From assembly GCA_021775595.1 (NCBI GenBank), contig JAJFHN010000032.1, positions 1-51,678 on the forward strand: a stretch of DNA of 51,678 nt. Direction: 5' to 3'. The position numbers and the translations under genes were made by a program. The notes beneath the pieces were generated by a model. The model worked only from the letters and a program-made list of their open reading frames with translations. It did not search any database and had not been told where the DNA came from. Positions 1-10,822 of this stretch are shown piece by piece; positions within the stretch are counted from its first letter, which is position 1, and every line of letters starts with the position of its first letter. The stretch comes from Hyphomicrobiales bacterium (GTDB lineage: Bacteria > Pseudomonadota > Alphaproteobacteria > Rhizobiales > Methyloligellaceae).

Positions 1-1
1 C

Positions 2-1231
2 GACATGTTTGAGCAGGCGAAGAAGAATGCTCCTTGCATCATCTTCATCGACGAAATTGACGCCGTCGGACGCCATCGTGGCGCCGGTTTGGGCGGCGGC
101 AACGACGAGCGCGAGCAGACATTGAACCAATTGCTCGTGGAAATGGATGGCTTTGAAGCCAATGAGGGCATCATCATAATCGCGGCCACGAACCGCCCAG
201 ATGTGCTTGACCCCGCGCTGCTTCGTCCCGGCCGATTTGATCGTCAGATCACGGTTCCGCGTCCAGATATCATTGGCCGCGAAAAGATTCTGAAGGTTCA
301 TTCGCGCAAGGTGCCGTTGGCGCCGGATGTCGATCTGAAGGTGATCGCGCGCGGCACGCCCGGCTTCTCCGGCGCCGATTTGGCAAATCTCGTCAATGAG
401 GCGGCACTGCTGGCAGCACGCCGCTCGAAACGATTGGTGACCCATCTCGATTTCGAAGATGCCAAGGACAAAGTCATGATGGGCGCGGAACGCCGCTCCA
501 TGGTGATGACCGAAGAGGAAAAAAGCCTCACCGCTTACCACGAGGGCGGTCACGCCTTGGTGGCCGTCCACATGGAGGCATCAGATCCCGTGCATAAGGC
601 GACGATCATTCCGCGCGGCCGCGCTTTGGGTATGGTCATGCGGTTGCCCGAACGCGATCAGTTGTCCATGACCCGGGCCAAGATGAAGGCCGATATGGCC
701 GTCGCCATGGGTGGGCGTGTTGCCGAAGAGATCATCTTCGGGCACGAAAAGGTTACGTCAGGCGCTTCGTCGGACATCAAGATGGCGACAAATCTGGCGC
801 GTGCCATGGTCACGCAATACGGAATGAGCGACAAACTCGGACCGCTGGCCTATGGCGACAACGAGGACGAGGTATTTCTCGGCCACTCGGTGACCAGAAC
901 CCAAAACCTGTCGGACGAAACCCAAAAACTCGTGGACGAGGAGATCCATCGTATTGTCGACGAAGGCTACGACATGGCCCGCAAACTCCTCACAAAGCAT
1001 AAAAAGCAGCTGCACATCATCGCCAAAGGATTGCTCGAATACGAGACCCTATCGGGTCTCGAGATCAATAATTTGCTGAAGGGCAAGCCGCCAATTCGTG
1101 ACGATGACGAAGGCAATTCTGAACTGGAGCCAATCCGCTCGGCTGTGCCCACGACCGGCAAAACGAAGACACGCCGCAAGAAGGGCGGTCAGTCTGATAC
1201 CGGTGGAATGGAGCCGCAGCCGCAAACCTAG
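2..1231 (+). CDS. ftsH: ATP-dependent zinc metalloprotease FtsH, 3' part
   Basis: FtsH is the membrane-anchored AAA+ protease that degrades misfolded membrane proteins and short-lived regulators. The reading frame is open at the left edge, so the N-terminal membrane segments and Walker A are outside the window. Visible are Walker B (IIFIDEID), the second region of homology ([20 protein letters not shown]), the zinc-protease motif HEGGH, and the downstream SGASSDI segment whose aspartate is the usual third zinc ligand. The C-terminus ends in a basic, low-complexity tail of about 25 residues ([10 protein letters not shown]). A strong intrinsic terminator follows within 80 bp, so ftsH is probably not cotranscribed with folP. 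The family call is secure; only the missing 5' end is uncertain. Confidence 0.97.
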   Translation, partial: DMFEQAKKNAPCIIFIDEIDAVGRHRGAGLGGGNDEREQTLNQLLVEMDGFEANEGIIIIAATNRPDVLDPALLRPGRFDRQITVPRPDIIGREKILKVHSRKVPLAPDVDLKVIARGTPGFSGADLANLVNEAALLAARRSKRLVTHLDFEDAKDKVMMGAERRSMVMTEEEKSLTAYHEGGHALVAVHMEASDPVHKATIIPRGRALGMVMRLPERDQLSMTRAKMKADMAVAMGGRVAEEIIFGHEKVTSGASSDIKMATNLARAMVTQYGMSDKLGPLAYGDNEDEVFLGHSVTRTQNLSDETQKLVDEEIHRIVDEGYDMARKLLTKHKKQLHIIAKGLLEYETLSGLEINNLLKGKPPIRDDDEGNSELEPIRSAVPTTGKTKTRRKKGGQSDTGGMEPQPQT

Positions 1232-1282
1232 CTTTGGCAGAGTCTGCCCATTGGGCGGCTGAATATGAACGCATAGAGTGTG

Positions 1283-1315
1283 AGGAGCGACGCCCAGGTG
1301 TCGCTCCTTTTCTTT
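1283..1315 (+). terminator. Intrinsic terminator after ftsH
   Basis: A 9-bp perfect stem (AGGAGCGAC at 1283-1291 with GTCGCTCCT at 1300-1308) encloses an 8-nt loop and runs into TTTTCTTT. It lies between the ftsH stop and the folP ribosome binding site (GAGAGG near 1316). Confidence 0.85.
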
Positions 1316-1329
1316 GAGAGGCAGCTTTC

Positions 1330-2403
1330 ATGGAAGATGCCCTGTATTTGCGCCCAACGGGATTGCTCTATGGTCGGGCGGCGCGTGCGGCATTGCGCGA
1401 TGGCAAAGCCGGGGCGTTGGCTGGTGGAAACATCGCGTTTGCGTCAGTCCACATCACGGTTGGCAAACCGCCATCACAGTCCAGTGAAATTCGAAATTTC
1501 GATGAGGTCGGCGCATCCGACGAAGGCGCGATTGCGGACGCTTTGGTTCGCATCACCAGTCCGCGACCTGCCATTGCCGGGTTGGCGCTGACGACGCCCC
1601 GCATCATGGGCGTCGTCAATGTAACGCCCGACAGCTTCTCCGATGGCGGTCTCTATAATGAAACCGACCAGGCCATTTCGCATGCCGCCCAGTTGGTCTC
1701 CGCCGGCGCCGATATCATAGATATTGGCGGAGAATCTACGCGCCCCGGCGCAGATACGATCGACGACGATGACGAATGCGGGCGTGTGCTGCCCGTCATT
1801 GCAGGTCTGAGGGGAAATCGGGCAAAAATCTCGATTGATACGCGCAAAGCGGTCGTCATGGCGGCCGCTGCGGAGGCCGGTGCGGACATAATCAACGATG
1901 TTTCGGCTCTGAGCCACGACCCCAAAAGCATGTCGGCAGCGAAGCGGAGCAATCTGCCAATCGTGTTAATGCACGCCAAATCCGATCCAAAATCCATGCA
2001 GAACGAGGCTGTCTATGACGACGTCCTGCTAGACGTTTTCGATTATTTGGCCAGCCGAATTGAAGCTTGCGAAAACGCTGGAATCGGGCGCGAACGACTG
2101 ATCGCGGATCCCGGAATTGGCTTCGGCAAGCACCTCGAACACAATTTGCAGCTGTGTGAAGGTTTGAGCCTGTTTCATGCGCTCGGCGTGCCTGTCATGG
2201 TAGGAGTATCGCGTAAGAGCTTCATCGGAACGGTTACGGGCGAAAGGGATCCGCGCGAACGCGAAGCCGGTTCGATCGCAGCGGCCCTTGCAAGCTTGGC
2301 ACAAGGGGTTCAAATCGTGCGCGTCCACGATGTCACAGCGACAGCGCAAGCACAGGCGGTATGGCAGGCGGTTACCTCTGGAAAATACGCTAAAAAACAA
2401 TAG
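1330..2403 (+). CDS. folP: Dihydropteroate synthase with N-terminal extension
   Basis: DHPS condenses 6-hydroxymethyl-dihydropterin pyrophosphate with p-aminobenzoate in folate synthesis; it is the sulfonamide target. The TIM-barrel core starts near residue 90 with the signature RIMGVVNVTPDSFSDGG. It continues with GADIIDIGGESTRPGA, the ISIDTRK segment and IADPGIGFGK, and ends with the usual HDV segment. The first 90 residues are extra relative to the roughly 280-residue bacterial enzyme and begin LYLRPTGLLYGRAARAALRD. They are in frame with a good RBS (GAGAGG, about 9 nt upstream), so I keep this start. No initiation codon with a comparable RBS is evident at the core boundary. The extension has no function I can assign. 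Confidence 0.95.
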   Translation: MEDALYLRPTGLLYGRAARAALRDGKAGALAGGNIAFASVHITVGKPPSQSSEIRNFDEVGASDEGAIADALVRITSPRPAIAGLALTTPRIMGVVNVTPDSFSDGGLYNETDQAISHAAQLVSAGADIIDIGGESTRPGADTIDDDDECGRVLPVIAGLRGNRAKISIDTRKAVVMAAAAEAGADIINDVSALSHDPKSMSAAKRSNLPIVLMHAKSDPKSMQNEAVYDDVLLDVFDYLASRIEACENAGIGRERLIADPGIGFGKHLEHNLQLCEGLSLFHALGVPVMVGVSRKSFIGTVTGERDPREREAGSIAAALASLAQGVQIVRVHDVTATAQAQAVWQAVTSGKYAKKQ

Positions 2404-2421
2404 CTTAAAGCCGTTAATCAT

Positions 2422-2457
2422 ACCAGACAGGCGATTTCCCTGACTGGTGTAATTTTT
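2422..2457 (+). terminator. Intrinsic terminator after folP
   Basis: ACCAGACAGG (2422-2431) pairs with CCTGACTGGT (2439-2448) with a single A-A mismatch and a 7-nt loop, followed by GTAATTTTT. It would separate folP from glmM, giving glmM its own promoter in the 2458-2581 interval. Confidence 0.7.
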
Positions 2458-2581
2458 GCTTACATTATTTGAAACCCTTTGCAGTGACACTGGTCGCATA
2501 ATGTTGATCCAATGGCGATATGATGGACGTTTGACGACAGGTGACTGGATGGTCAGTCGGATTGTGTAGGCGGGGAATTGA

Positions 2582-3928
2582 ATGTCGCGAAAGTTATTCG
2601 GCACCGACGGTATTCGCGGTCTAGCCAACGCAGAGCCAATGACGGCGGAAATGGCCCTCAAGGTCGGAATGGCCGCTGGGGAACTGTTCACCAATGGCGA
2701 CCATCGTCATCGGGTCGTGATTGGAAAAGACACGCGGCTGTCGGGCTACATGATCGAGTCTGCGCTGGTTTCCGGATTTACGTCCGTTGGTATGGACGTA
2801 TTTCAATTGGGACCGATGCCAACGCCCGCCGTTGCGATGCTGACGAGATCATTACGTGCCGATCTTGGCGTGATGATTTCTGCTTCGCACAATCCATACT
2901 GCGACAACGGCATCAAGCTGTTTGGTCCCGACGGTTACAAGCTCGACGATGACACTGAGATTGCGATCGAGGCAATCATGTCAAAAGACATGAAGTCGCT
3001 GCTCGCGCCATCGGATGGCATTGGCCGCGCCAAACGGATCGACAGCGCTCAAGAACGATATATTGAATTTGCCAAGCGAACCCTTCCGCGAAACATCCGC
3101 TTCAATGACCTTCGGGTTGTCGTCGATTGCGCCAATGGGGCAGCATACAAGGTCGCTCCGCTGGCCCTCTGGGAACTCGGCGCCGAGGTCATTTCCATGG
3201 GCGTCGATCCAAACGGCGTCAACATCAACCAAGATTGCGGCTCGACATCGCCCGAGGCGCTGTGTGCAAGAGTCCGCGAAGTGCGCGCCGATATCGGCAT
3301 AGCATTGGATGGTGACGCCGATCGCGTGCTTATTTGCGATGAAAACGGCAAATTGATCGATGGCGATCAGCTGATGGCTGTGGTCGCTGAATTCTGGTCG
3401 AGCAGAGGACGGTTGGCGGCAGGTGGTGTCGTGGCAACCGTGATGTCAAACCTGGGGCTCGAACACTATCTGGATACGCTGGGCCTCAATCTTATCAGAA
3501 CGCCTGTTGGCGACAGGTACGTCGTCGAGCACATGCGCAAGCATGGCTACAATGTCGGTGGCGAGCAATCAGGACACATCGTGCTCTCCGATTTCACCAC
3601 CACTGGAGATGGTCTTGTCACGGCATTGCAAATATTGGCTGTGGTCGCCTCCAGCAAAAAAAGAGTGAGCGAAGTCTGCAACCGATTTGTGCCGTTGCCA
3701 CAAATTTTGAAGAATGTTCGCTTCAAACACGGCAAACCATTGGAAGACAGCGCCGTTCGCAAGGTGATCGATGACGTCACGGCGCGTCTTGGGAAAACCG
3801 GCCGGCTGGTGATCCGCCCTTCAGGAACCGAACCCGTCATCCGGGTGATGGCCGAAGGCGAGGACGAAAAGCTCGTCGGGACGGCCGTTTCGGAAATTGT
3901 CGACGCGCTGAAGCAAGCCGCAGCCTAG
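2582..3928 (+). CDS. glmM: Phosphoglucosamine mutase
   Basis: GlmM interconverts glucosamine-6-phosphate and glucosamine-1-phosphate on the way to UDP-GlcNAc, the precursor of peptidoglycan and lipid A. The 448-residue length is standard. The N-terminus reads [10 protein letters not shown]. The phosphoserine loop MISASHNP places the catalytic serine at residue 102, the same position as in E. coli. The metal-binding loop DGDADR, the sugar-binding GGEQSGH and the C-terminal phosphate-binding RPSGTEP are all present. An ATG with an upstream GGGGAATTGA ribosome site supports the start. The ftsH-folP-glmM neighbourhood is common in alphaproteobacteria. Confidence 0.97.
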   Translation: MSRKLFGTDGIRGLANAEPMTAEMALKVGMAAGELFTNGDHRHRVVIGKDTRLSGYMIESALVSGFTSVGMDVFQLGPMPTPAVAMLTRSLRADLGVMISASHNPYCDNGIKLFGPDGYKLDDDTEIAIEAIMSKDMKSLLAPSDGIGRAKRIDSAQERYIEFAKRTLPRNIRFNDLRVVVDCANGAAYKVAPLALWELGAEVISMGVDPNGVNINQDCGSTSPEALCARVREVRADIGIALDGDADRVLICDENGKLIDGDQLMAVVAEFWSSRGRLAAGGVVATVMSNLGLEHYLDTLGLNLIRTPVGDRYVVEHMRKHGYNVGGEQSGHIVLSDFTTTGDGLVTALQILAVVASSKKRVSEVCNRFVPLPQILKNVRFKHGKPLEDSAVRKVIDDVTARLGKTGRLVIRPSGTEPVIRVMAEGEDEKLVGTAVSEIVDALKQAAA

Positions 3929-4071
3929 TTGCGGCCTGTTCGACACGACGGCAGCCGACCGCATCGATCGACTTCTTGCAGCAAATCCGTAATGGGCACC
4001 ATGCGAGGCACGGGCACCTATCTGCCGGGCTATGATCCGGCATACGGGGCCGCTGCGGCGTCCGGCACCGA

Positions 4072-4086
4072 TTAAGCTTCTCTTAA
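4072..4086. promoter_or_regulatory. Perfect CtrA-type box upstream of the outer-membrane protein gene
   Basis: TTAA at 4072-4075, seven bases, then TTAA at 4083-4086. This matches the full CtrA consensus TTAA-N7-TTAA with no mismatch. It lies 96 bp before the ATG at 4182, a distance compatible with an activator site over the -35 region. Since ctrA itself is in this window, I infer cell-cycle control of the downstream gene; binding is not shown by sequence alone. Confidence 0.7.
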
Positions 4087-4181
4087 ATTTTCTGCCCCAT
4101 AGTCCCGAATTGAGACAGCCTTAAGGGTTCGGCAACCATTAGAGGTCGTGCTGAGCCAACAGGTGAAAACAGGGGCTTCCT

Positions 4182-4970
4182 ATGGGATCAATTCGTCGCT
4201 TCACGCTTGCCGCACTGGTCGCAACGGCTATTCCCGCCATGAGTGCGAACGCAGGCGGTTTGCAATATCCCAGTCCGCCCGCGCCGCCGGCATATCCCGT
4301 CTATAAGGGCGGCGATGTATTTGGCCCGACAGCGGTTCCGGCGCCGGCGCCCATTCCCGAAGTCGTGGAATGGTATTTCCGTGGCGATTTCAGCCTGACA
4401 TTTTTCGAAGAGCCCAGCGCTTCCGATGGCATCAGCGATTATCACCAAGAGGATATGCCTGACACATGGGGCGGCGGCGGCGGCATCGGCTACTATTTCG
4501 GCGAACACGTTCGTGGAGACCTGACGCTCGATTACAATACCGACACAACCTTCAGCGGCGTTCAGGCGTTGACGAATTCGACACACGACGTGAGCATCGC
4601 CAGCTTGGTTGGACTGGCCAACCTCTACTACGACATTCTGCCGCGCGAGCACATCACGCCCTATATCGGCGGCGGCATCGGCTTTGCGCATCATGAAACC
4701 GAAAAACGCGAGATCACCTTCGCGTGCCCTTGTCCGCCAAACGGCACCGAGACACCAGGGGCAAGCAACAACTTCGATTTCGCCGCGGGTCTCATGGCTG
4801 GCGTCAGCTGGACGTTTCATGAAGGGTTTCTGTTGGATGCGGGCTATCGCTATCTCTATATGGGCGAGGCCTCGACCGACCACTCGACGGATGGCGTATG
4901 GCCAGACCTGCAGATCGGCGACATTCAAGCACATCAATTTCGGATTGGTCTTAGATACGAGCTCTATTGA
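4182..4970 (+). CDS. Outer-membrane beta-barrel protein (Omp25/RopB-like)
   Basis: This 262-residue protein has a Sec signal peptide with a likely cut after SANA, followed by a proline-rich stretch of about 50 residues. The rest alternates like a beta-barrel: WYFRGDFSLTFF, GIGYYFGEHVRGDLTLDYN, ITPYIGGGIGFAHH, DAGYRYLYMG and a last strand ending in an aromatic residue (LRYELY). That layout fits the eight-stranded porin-like barrels of Omp25/RopB type that are abundant in Hyphomicrobiales outer membranes. CPCP in an extracellular-loop position (about residue 182) is unusual for a small barrel and could form a loop disulfide. A perfect CtrA-type box lies upstream and an intrinsic terminator follows, so it is monocistronic. 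The exact subfamily is not certain. Confidence 0.8.
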   Translation: MGSIRRFTLAALVATAIPAMSANAGGLQYPSPPAPPAYPVYKGGDVFGPTAVPAPAPIPEVVEWYFRGDFSLTFFEEPSASDGISDYHQEDMPDTWGGGGGIGYYFGEHVRGDLTLDYNTDTTFSGVQALTNSTHDVSIASLVGLANLYYDILPREHITPYIGGGIGFAHHETEKREITFACPCPPNGTETPGASNNFDFAAGLMAGVSWTFHEGFLLDAGYRYLYMGEASTDHSTDGVWPDLQIGDIQAHQFRIGLRYELY

Positions 4971-5017
4971 GCTCCAATAATTAACAACTCACCACCGACT
5001 ACACCCCAAAAACTTCC

Positions 5018-5045
5018 AGGCGGGCTTTGCCCGCCTTTCTTTTTT
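5018..5045 (+). terminator. Intrinsic terminator after the outer-membrane protein gene
   Basis: An 8-bp perfect GC stem (AGGCGGGC at 5018-5025, GCCCGCCT at 5029-5036) has a 3-nt loop and is followed by TTCTTTTTT. Confidence 0.92.
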
Positions 5046-5073
5046 GTCGCGCGGGCGCGCGCAAAAGCACTCG

Positions 5074-5102
5074 TTGACTTGCTCTAGCGCACCCTCTATA
5101 GC
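5074..5102 (+). promoter_or_regulatory. Promoter of the serC-serA operon
   Basis: TTGACT (5074-5079) and TATAGC (5097-5102) are separated by exactly 17 bp. Transcription would begin near 5109-5111, immediately at the 5' edge of the serC leader RNA. The spacing and position support a vegetative sigma promoter. Confidence 0.75.
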
Positions 5103-5110
5103 GCTCCGCG

Positions 5111-5158
5111 GGACACCCCTCCCCAACGAGGGGCGACTATCTGTAAGGGTAGATTCAA
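5111..5158 (+). ncRNA. serC leader RNA motif (cis-regulatory, alphaproteobacterial)
   Basis: Two short hairpins precede the serC start codon. The first pairs CCCCTC (5116-5121) with GAGGGG (5128-5133). The second pairs CTATC (5137-5141) with GGTAG (5148-5152), and its loop and 3' arm contain the TAAGGG ribosome binding site. The position directly ahead of serC, the two-hairpin form and the sequestered Shine-Dalgarno agree with the alphaproteobacterial serC motif known upstream of serC-serA operons. That family's ligand, if any, is not known to me. Folding of the second hairpin would lower initiation. Confidence 0.75.
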
Positions 5159-6334
5159 ATGACCAATCCAATTCGGCCGGACGAGCGGCCAGCCAATCCG
5201 CATTTTTCATCCGGTCCCTGCTCCAAGCGGCCCGGCTATTCACTCAACAATCTGCAGGGCGCTATGCTGGGGCGGTCGCACCGCGCGCCGCCTGCGAAGG
5301 CCAAGCTCAAGCAGGCCATCGATCAAACGCGCAATCTGTTGGGCATTCCTGAGGACTACCTCATCGGCATTGTTCCGGCCTCTGACACAGGCGCTATGGA
5401 GATGGCCATATGGTCGTTGATCGGCGCGCGCGGCGTGGACGTCCTGGTGTGGGAGAGTTTCGGAAAAGGTTGGGCCAGCGACGTGGTCTCCCAGCTCAAA
5501 GTCGATGATGCACGGGTTGTTGAGGCCGACTATGGGAACTTGCCCGACCTCGCCCAGATCGATTTTGATCGGGATGTCATTTTTGCATGGAATGGCACAA
5601 CGTCGGGCGTTCGCGTTCCCAATGGCGATTGGATAGCCGATCAGCGAGGCGGCTTGACTCTTTGCGACGCGACATCGGCCGTCTTCGCACAAGCGCTTGA
5701 TTGGCCCAAACTCGATGTCGTTACCTTTTCTTGGCAAAAGGTAATGGGTGGCGAAGCCCAGCACGGCATGCTCGTTCTTTCGCCTCGGGCGGTCGAGAGG
5801 TTGGAAAGCTATCAGCCGCCATGGCCAATGCCGAAAATTTTCCGCCTCACCAAGAGCGGCAAGCTGATTGCCGGAATTTTTGAAGGCGCCACCATCAACA
5901 CGCCATCCATGTTGTGTGTTGAAGACTATCTCGATGCCTTGTCGTGGGCGGCTGAGGAGGGCGGAGCTAAGGCACTGATGGCCAGATCCGACGCCAACGC
6001 AGCCGCAATCGCAAAGTGGGTTGAGCAAACGTCTTGGGTCGATTTTTTGGCCGAGCGGCCCGAGACGCGGTCCAACACATCAGTCTGCCTCAAATTTGTC
6101 GACCCCGAAGTGACGGCTCTCGAGGCTGGAGAACAATCGGCGTTCGCCAAAAAAATGACCAGCCTGCTTAATGATGAAAAGGTGGCCTTCGACATAGGAT
6201 CCTATCGCGATGCGCCTCCGGGGCTTCGGATCTGGGCAGGCGCGACGATTGAAACTTCCGACATCGAAGCGTTGATGCCCTGGCTGGATTGGGCTTTCGC
6301 CACGGTACGCGCCGATATGGCGACGGCGGCTTAA
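5159..6334 (+). CDS. serC: Phosphoserine aminotransferase
   Basis: SerC makes 3-phosphoserine from 3-phosphohydroxypyruvate with glutamate, using PLP, as the second step of serine synthesis. The 391-residue protein is of the alphaproteobacterial type, with N-terminal [15 protein letters not shown] rather than the E. coli-like start. The Schiff-base lysine is in [12 protein letters not shown], residue 194. WNGTTSG and the CDATSA segment form the cofactor pocket. Translation starts at the ATG just after the leader hairpins. serA follows after 16 bp, so the two form an operon that completes 3-phosphoglycerate to phosphoserine. Confidence 0.96.
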   Translation: MTNPIRPDERPANPHFSSGPCSKRPGYSLNNLQGAMLGRSHRAPPAKAKLKQAIDQTRNLLGIPEDYLIGIVPASDTGAMEMAIWSLIGARGVDVLVWESFGKGWASDVVSQLKVDDARVVEADYGNLPDLAQIDFDRDVIFAWNGTTSGVRVPNGDWIADQRGGLTLCDATSAVFAQALDWPKLDVVTFSWQKVMGGEAQHGMLVLSPRAVERLESYQPPWPMPKIFRLTKSGKLIAGIFEGATINTPSMLCVEDYLDALSWAAEEGGAKALMARSDANAAAIAKWVEQTSWVDFLAERPETRSNTSVCLKFVDPEVTALEAGEQSAFAKKMTSLLNDEKVAFDIGSYRDAPPGLRIWAGATIETSDIEALMPWLDWAFATVRADMATAA

Positions 6335-6350
6335 AGAGGGGAACAATCAC

Positions 6351-7931
6351 GTGGCACCAAAGGTCCTAATATCGGACAAGATGAGCTCGCTGGCCGGAGA
6401 GAAATTTACCGAGCGGGGAATTGAGTTCGACGTCAATGTCGGTCTCGATAAGGACGAGCTGGCCAAGATCATCGGTGATTACGATGGGCTGGCTGTGCGC
6501 TCAGCGACGAAAGTCACTGAAAAAATCGTTCAGGCTGCCGACAATCTGAAAGTCGTCGGACGCGCCGGGATCGGTGTCGACAATATCGATATAGCCGCCG
6601 CCACATCGCGCGGCGTCATCGTTATGAACACTCCGCTCGGCAATTCCATAACCACGGCCGAGCATGCCATCACGATGATGATGGCGCTGGCCCGCCACAT
6701 CGCTGCCGCAGATGCTTCCACGCAAGCCGGCAAGTGGGAGAAGTCCAAATTTATGGGCGTTGAGGTGGCTGGCAAGACGCTCGGCATAATCGGCTGCGGT
6801 AATATTGGCTCGATCGTTGCTGATCGTGCGACAGGACTGAAAATGCGGGTCGTCGCATTCGATCCATTCTTATCGCAAGAAAGGGCTGCCGACTTGGGTG
6901 TCGAAAAGGTCGAACTCGATGAGTTGTTTCGGCGCGCGGACTTTATATCGCTGCACACACCACTGACCGACAAGACGCGCGGCATAATCGATTCCAAATC
7001 GATGAAAAAGATGAAAAAAGGTGTGCGCATCATCAATTGCGCCAGAGGCGGCTTGGTCATAGAAAGCGATCTCAAAATGGCTCTGGAGTCAGGGCACGTC
7101 GCGGGCGCTGCACTGGATGTATTCGAGCAAGAGCCAGCCGAAAGCAACGAGCTATTCGGAATGCCGAACGTCATTTGTACCCCACATTTGGGTGCGGCAA
7201 CGACGGAAGCGCAGGAGAATGTTGCAGAGCAGGTTGCCGAACAGATGGCAGATTATCTGTTGACCGGCGCCATTACGAATGCGGTCAACTTTCCCTCGAT
7301 CAGCGCCGAGGAGGCACCCAAACTCAAGCCCTTCGTCAAGCTTGCCGAGCAGTTGGGCTCCTTTGCCGGCCAGTTGACGGAGTCTGGTTTGAAGGCCGTG
7401 CGCATCGAGTATGCCGGCGACATCGCAGAAATGAACACGCGCGCGCTGACTTCGGCGGTGCTGGCGGGTGTACTGCGCCCCATGCTGCAAGATGCCAATA
7501 TGGTCAGCGCGACGTCGCTGGCCAAAGAGAGGGGCATCGCGATCGAGGAGGTCACGCGCGGCCAGGAGGGCGCTTACGAAACCTATATCAGACTGACATT
7601 GAAGACCGAGCGTCAGAAGCGGTCGGTCGCCGGAACCGTATTCTCCGATGGCAAGCCGCGCGTCATTCAGGTCAAGGGGATCAATATGGAGGCCGAGCTG
7701 GGTTCCTACATGCTCTATACGACAAATACAGATCAACCGGGCTTTATCGGTGCGATCGGCACGGTGTTCGGGGAAAACAAAGTCAACGTGGCGACGTTCG
7801 CGCTCGGCCGAGAATCACTGGGCGGAGACGCGATTGCATTGATCGAAATGGATGAACCGATATCCGACAAGGTGCTCGAAGCAGTGCGTGCTCTGCCCCA
7901 TGTGGTGCAGGCTCAGAAGCTGCGCTTCTAG
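6351..7931 (+). CDS. serA: D-3-phosphoglycerate dehydrogenase
   Basis: SerA oxidises 3-phosphoglycerate to 3-phosphohydroxypyruvate with NAD+. The 526 residues fit the long (type 1) form: a split substrate/NAD-binding unit, an intervening (ASB) domain from roughly residue 315, and a C-terminal ACT domain (LYTTNTDQPGFIGAIGTVFG) that usually binds serine as feedback inhibitor. The Rossmann motif GIIGCGNIGS, the catalytic arginine in NCARGG and the histidine in CTPHLGAAT are intact. Initiation is at GTG, with AGAGGGGAA about 8 nt upstream. The gene is convergent with dinB, 30 bp away. A small hairpin (CGCCAG/CTGGCG, 7945-7961) without a U tract lies between the two stops. Confidence 0.97.
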   Translation: MAPKVLISDKMSSLAGEKFTERGIEFDVNVGLDKDELAKIIGDYDGLAVRSATKVTEKIVQAADNLKVVGRAGIGVDNIDIAAATSRGVIVMNTPLGNSITTAEHAITMMMALARHIAAADASTQAGKWEKSKFMGVEVAGKTLGIIGCGNIGSIVADRATGLKMRVVAFDPFLSQERAADLGVEKVELDELFRRADFISLHTPLTDKTRGIIDSKSMKKMKKGVRIINCARGGLVIESDLKMALESGHVAGAALDVFEQEPAESNELFGMPNVICTPHLGAATTEAQENVAEQVAEQMADYLLTGAITNAVNFPSISAEEAPKLKPFVKLAEQLGSFAGQLTESGLKAVRIEYAGDIAEMNTRALTSAVLAGVLRPMLQDANMVSATSLAKERGIAIEEVTRGQEGAYETYIRLTLKTERQKRSVAGTVFSDGKPRVIQVKGINMEAELGSYMLYTTNTDQPGFIGAIGTVFGENKVNVATFALGRESLGGDAIALIEMDEPISDKVLEAVRALPHVVQAQKLRF

Positions 7932-7961
7932 GTGCCCCTTAGCTCGCCAGGCTATCTGGCG

Positions 7962-9200
7962 TCATTCGTCATCCAAAAAATCGAGAGTGGCGCCTAAGCG
8001 GTCGCCTTGGCGTCCCGCCAGGTCTCTCGCCCGCCGCACCGTACCAGAGGCATATCGCAGGTTCAGCTGATCGATTGCAGCCTCAAGACGCCGATGTTTT
8101 GTGCTTTGACCAAACAGATCCATTTGGACTGGCGCAGCCGTAGGCGCGAGCTCGTAGGCTGCCATGCCTATCAACCGAAACGGACCGGCATCATCGAAAT
8201 CAGCTAGCAGCTCAGCGCCAATTTTATAAATTTGATCTCCTACATCTGTTGGTTGTGCGAGTGAGCGCTGGCGAGAAAGTATCTCGAAGCTGGATGTCTT
8301 TAGCTTCACCCTGACCCCGGAAGCGCTCAATTTTTTCTTTTTCAGACGGCTGGCGATGCGGTCCGCCGATGTCCTCAAATGTCGTTTGATGTCGGATGCG
8401 GAGCTGACATCTTCGCTTAGGGTGCGTTCGGACCCGATGCTCTTGGGAATCCTTCGTCTGCTCACTCCGCGCTCGTCTTCGGCGTTGGCAAGCGCAAAAA
8501 AGTGAAGTCCACTGTTGCCGAGTTTTTCAAACAAGAAATTGGGATCGGCGCACGCAACGTCGCCGATCGTCTTCAGTCCGATCTCGTGCAGGCGCGTCTG
8601 GGTTTTCGGTCCAGCACCCCATAACCGCGAAACCGGTTGGGGCGCCAGCCAGGCTTTAGCGCAGTGTGGTTCGACCAAGGTTAGCCCGTCGGGTTTACGA
8701 TAGGCGCTGGCGACCTTGGCGACATATTTCGTGCCGGAAAGTCCGATCGACGCGGTCAACCCGTTGGTCGCCTCGCGGATCGCGTCCTTGATGCGATATC
8801 CAATTTTTTCGGGATCGCCGAATATTCCCTCGGCACCCGTCATATCCAGAAAAGCTTCGTCCAGACTCAATGCCTCCACCGTTGGCGAAAATTCCGAAAA
8901 CACCTGCATGATTGTTTCCGACACTTGTCGATAGCGCTCGAAGCGCGGTGGAACGACAATTGCGTCGGGACACAATCGCTTCGCCTTTCTCATTGGCATG
9001 GCGCTTCCCACGCCAAATGGCCGTGCCTCGTAGCTTGCGGTCATCACAACGCCGCGGTGACTGCCTCCGCCGACAAGGACCGGTTTGCCGCGAAGCGAGG
9101 GATCATCGAGCTGTTCGATCGCTGCGTAAAAGGAATCCATGTCCGCATGGGCGACGATACGAGGCCAATCACATTTCTTATCCGATACGGATGACGTCAT
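7962..9200 (-). CDS. dinB: DNA polymerase IV (Y-family)
   Basis: DinB is the error-prone lesion-bypass polymerase. The palm signature HADMDSFYAAIEQ carries the first catalytic aspartates, and SLDEAFLDMTG gives the second acidic pair. A finger segment, the helix-hairpin-helix thumb (RLWGAGPKTQTRLHEIGLKT) and the little-finger domain follow in order. No beta-clamp motif was identified with confidence near the C-terminus. At 412 residues it is slightly longer than the E. coli enzyme. I looked for an alphaproteobacterial SOS box (GTTC-N7-GTTC) in 9201-9350 and saw none, so SOS control is not supported here. Confidence 0.95.
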   Translation of the reverse strand: MTSSVSDKKCDWPRIVAHADMDSFYAAIEQLDDPSLRGKPVLVGGGSHRGVVMTASYEARPFGVGSAMPMRKAKRLCPDAIVVPPRFERYRQVSETIMQVFSEFSPTVEALSLDEAFLDMTGAEGIFGDPEKIGYRIKDAIREATNGLTASIGLSGTKYVAKVASAYRKPDGLTLVEPHCAKAWLAPQPVSRLWGAGPKTQTRLHEIGLKTIGDVACADPNFLFEKLGNSGLHFFALANAEDERGVSRRRIPKSIGSERTLSEDVSSASDIKRHLRTSADRIASRLKKKKLSASGVRVKLKTSSFEILSRQRSLAQPTDVGDQIYKIGAELLADFDDAGPFRLIGMAAYELAPTAAPVQMDLFGQSTKHRRLEAAIDQLNLRYASGTVRRARDLAGRQGDRLGATLDFLDDE

Positions 9201-9346
9201 TGGCTTGTCAGCTTCACTTGGCCGCTATGAGCATGCACTTTGGGTGCCGAGTGGTTTGGCGACTGCTCCACCAACGAGGATGGCGCGATTCGCAGTCCCA
9301 GTCCGCCTCCATTCGCTACCAACTTTGCGACTGTTTTGGCACTTGA

Positions 9347-10744
<1,398 letters not shown>

Positions 10745-10822
10745 CGGACGCGGAGCGGCCGCGACGAGCCATCGAGGGGCCTCGATCGAGAAATTCACGA
10801 GACCGGACAGAGGAAGCGAACC

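Noticed and set aside
2405-2417. Two TTAA motifs after folP as a CtrA box
   Set aside because: The spacer is five bases instead of seven and the site lies at the end of a gene before a terminator.
3992-4075. Small open frame (27 codons, Gly/Ala/Tyr-rich) after glmM ending inside the CtrA-type box
   Set aside because: No ribosome site, no homology I can recognise, and its stop is part of the TTAA motif. Composition-driven open frame is more likely.
7945-7961. Hairpin between serA and dinB as a terminator
   Set aside because: The 6-bp stem is weak and neither strand shows a U tract.
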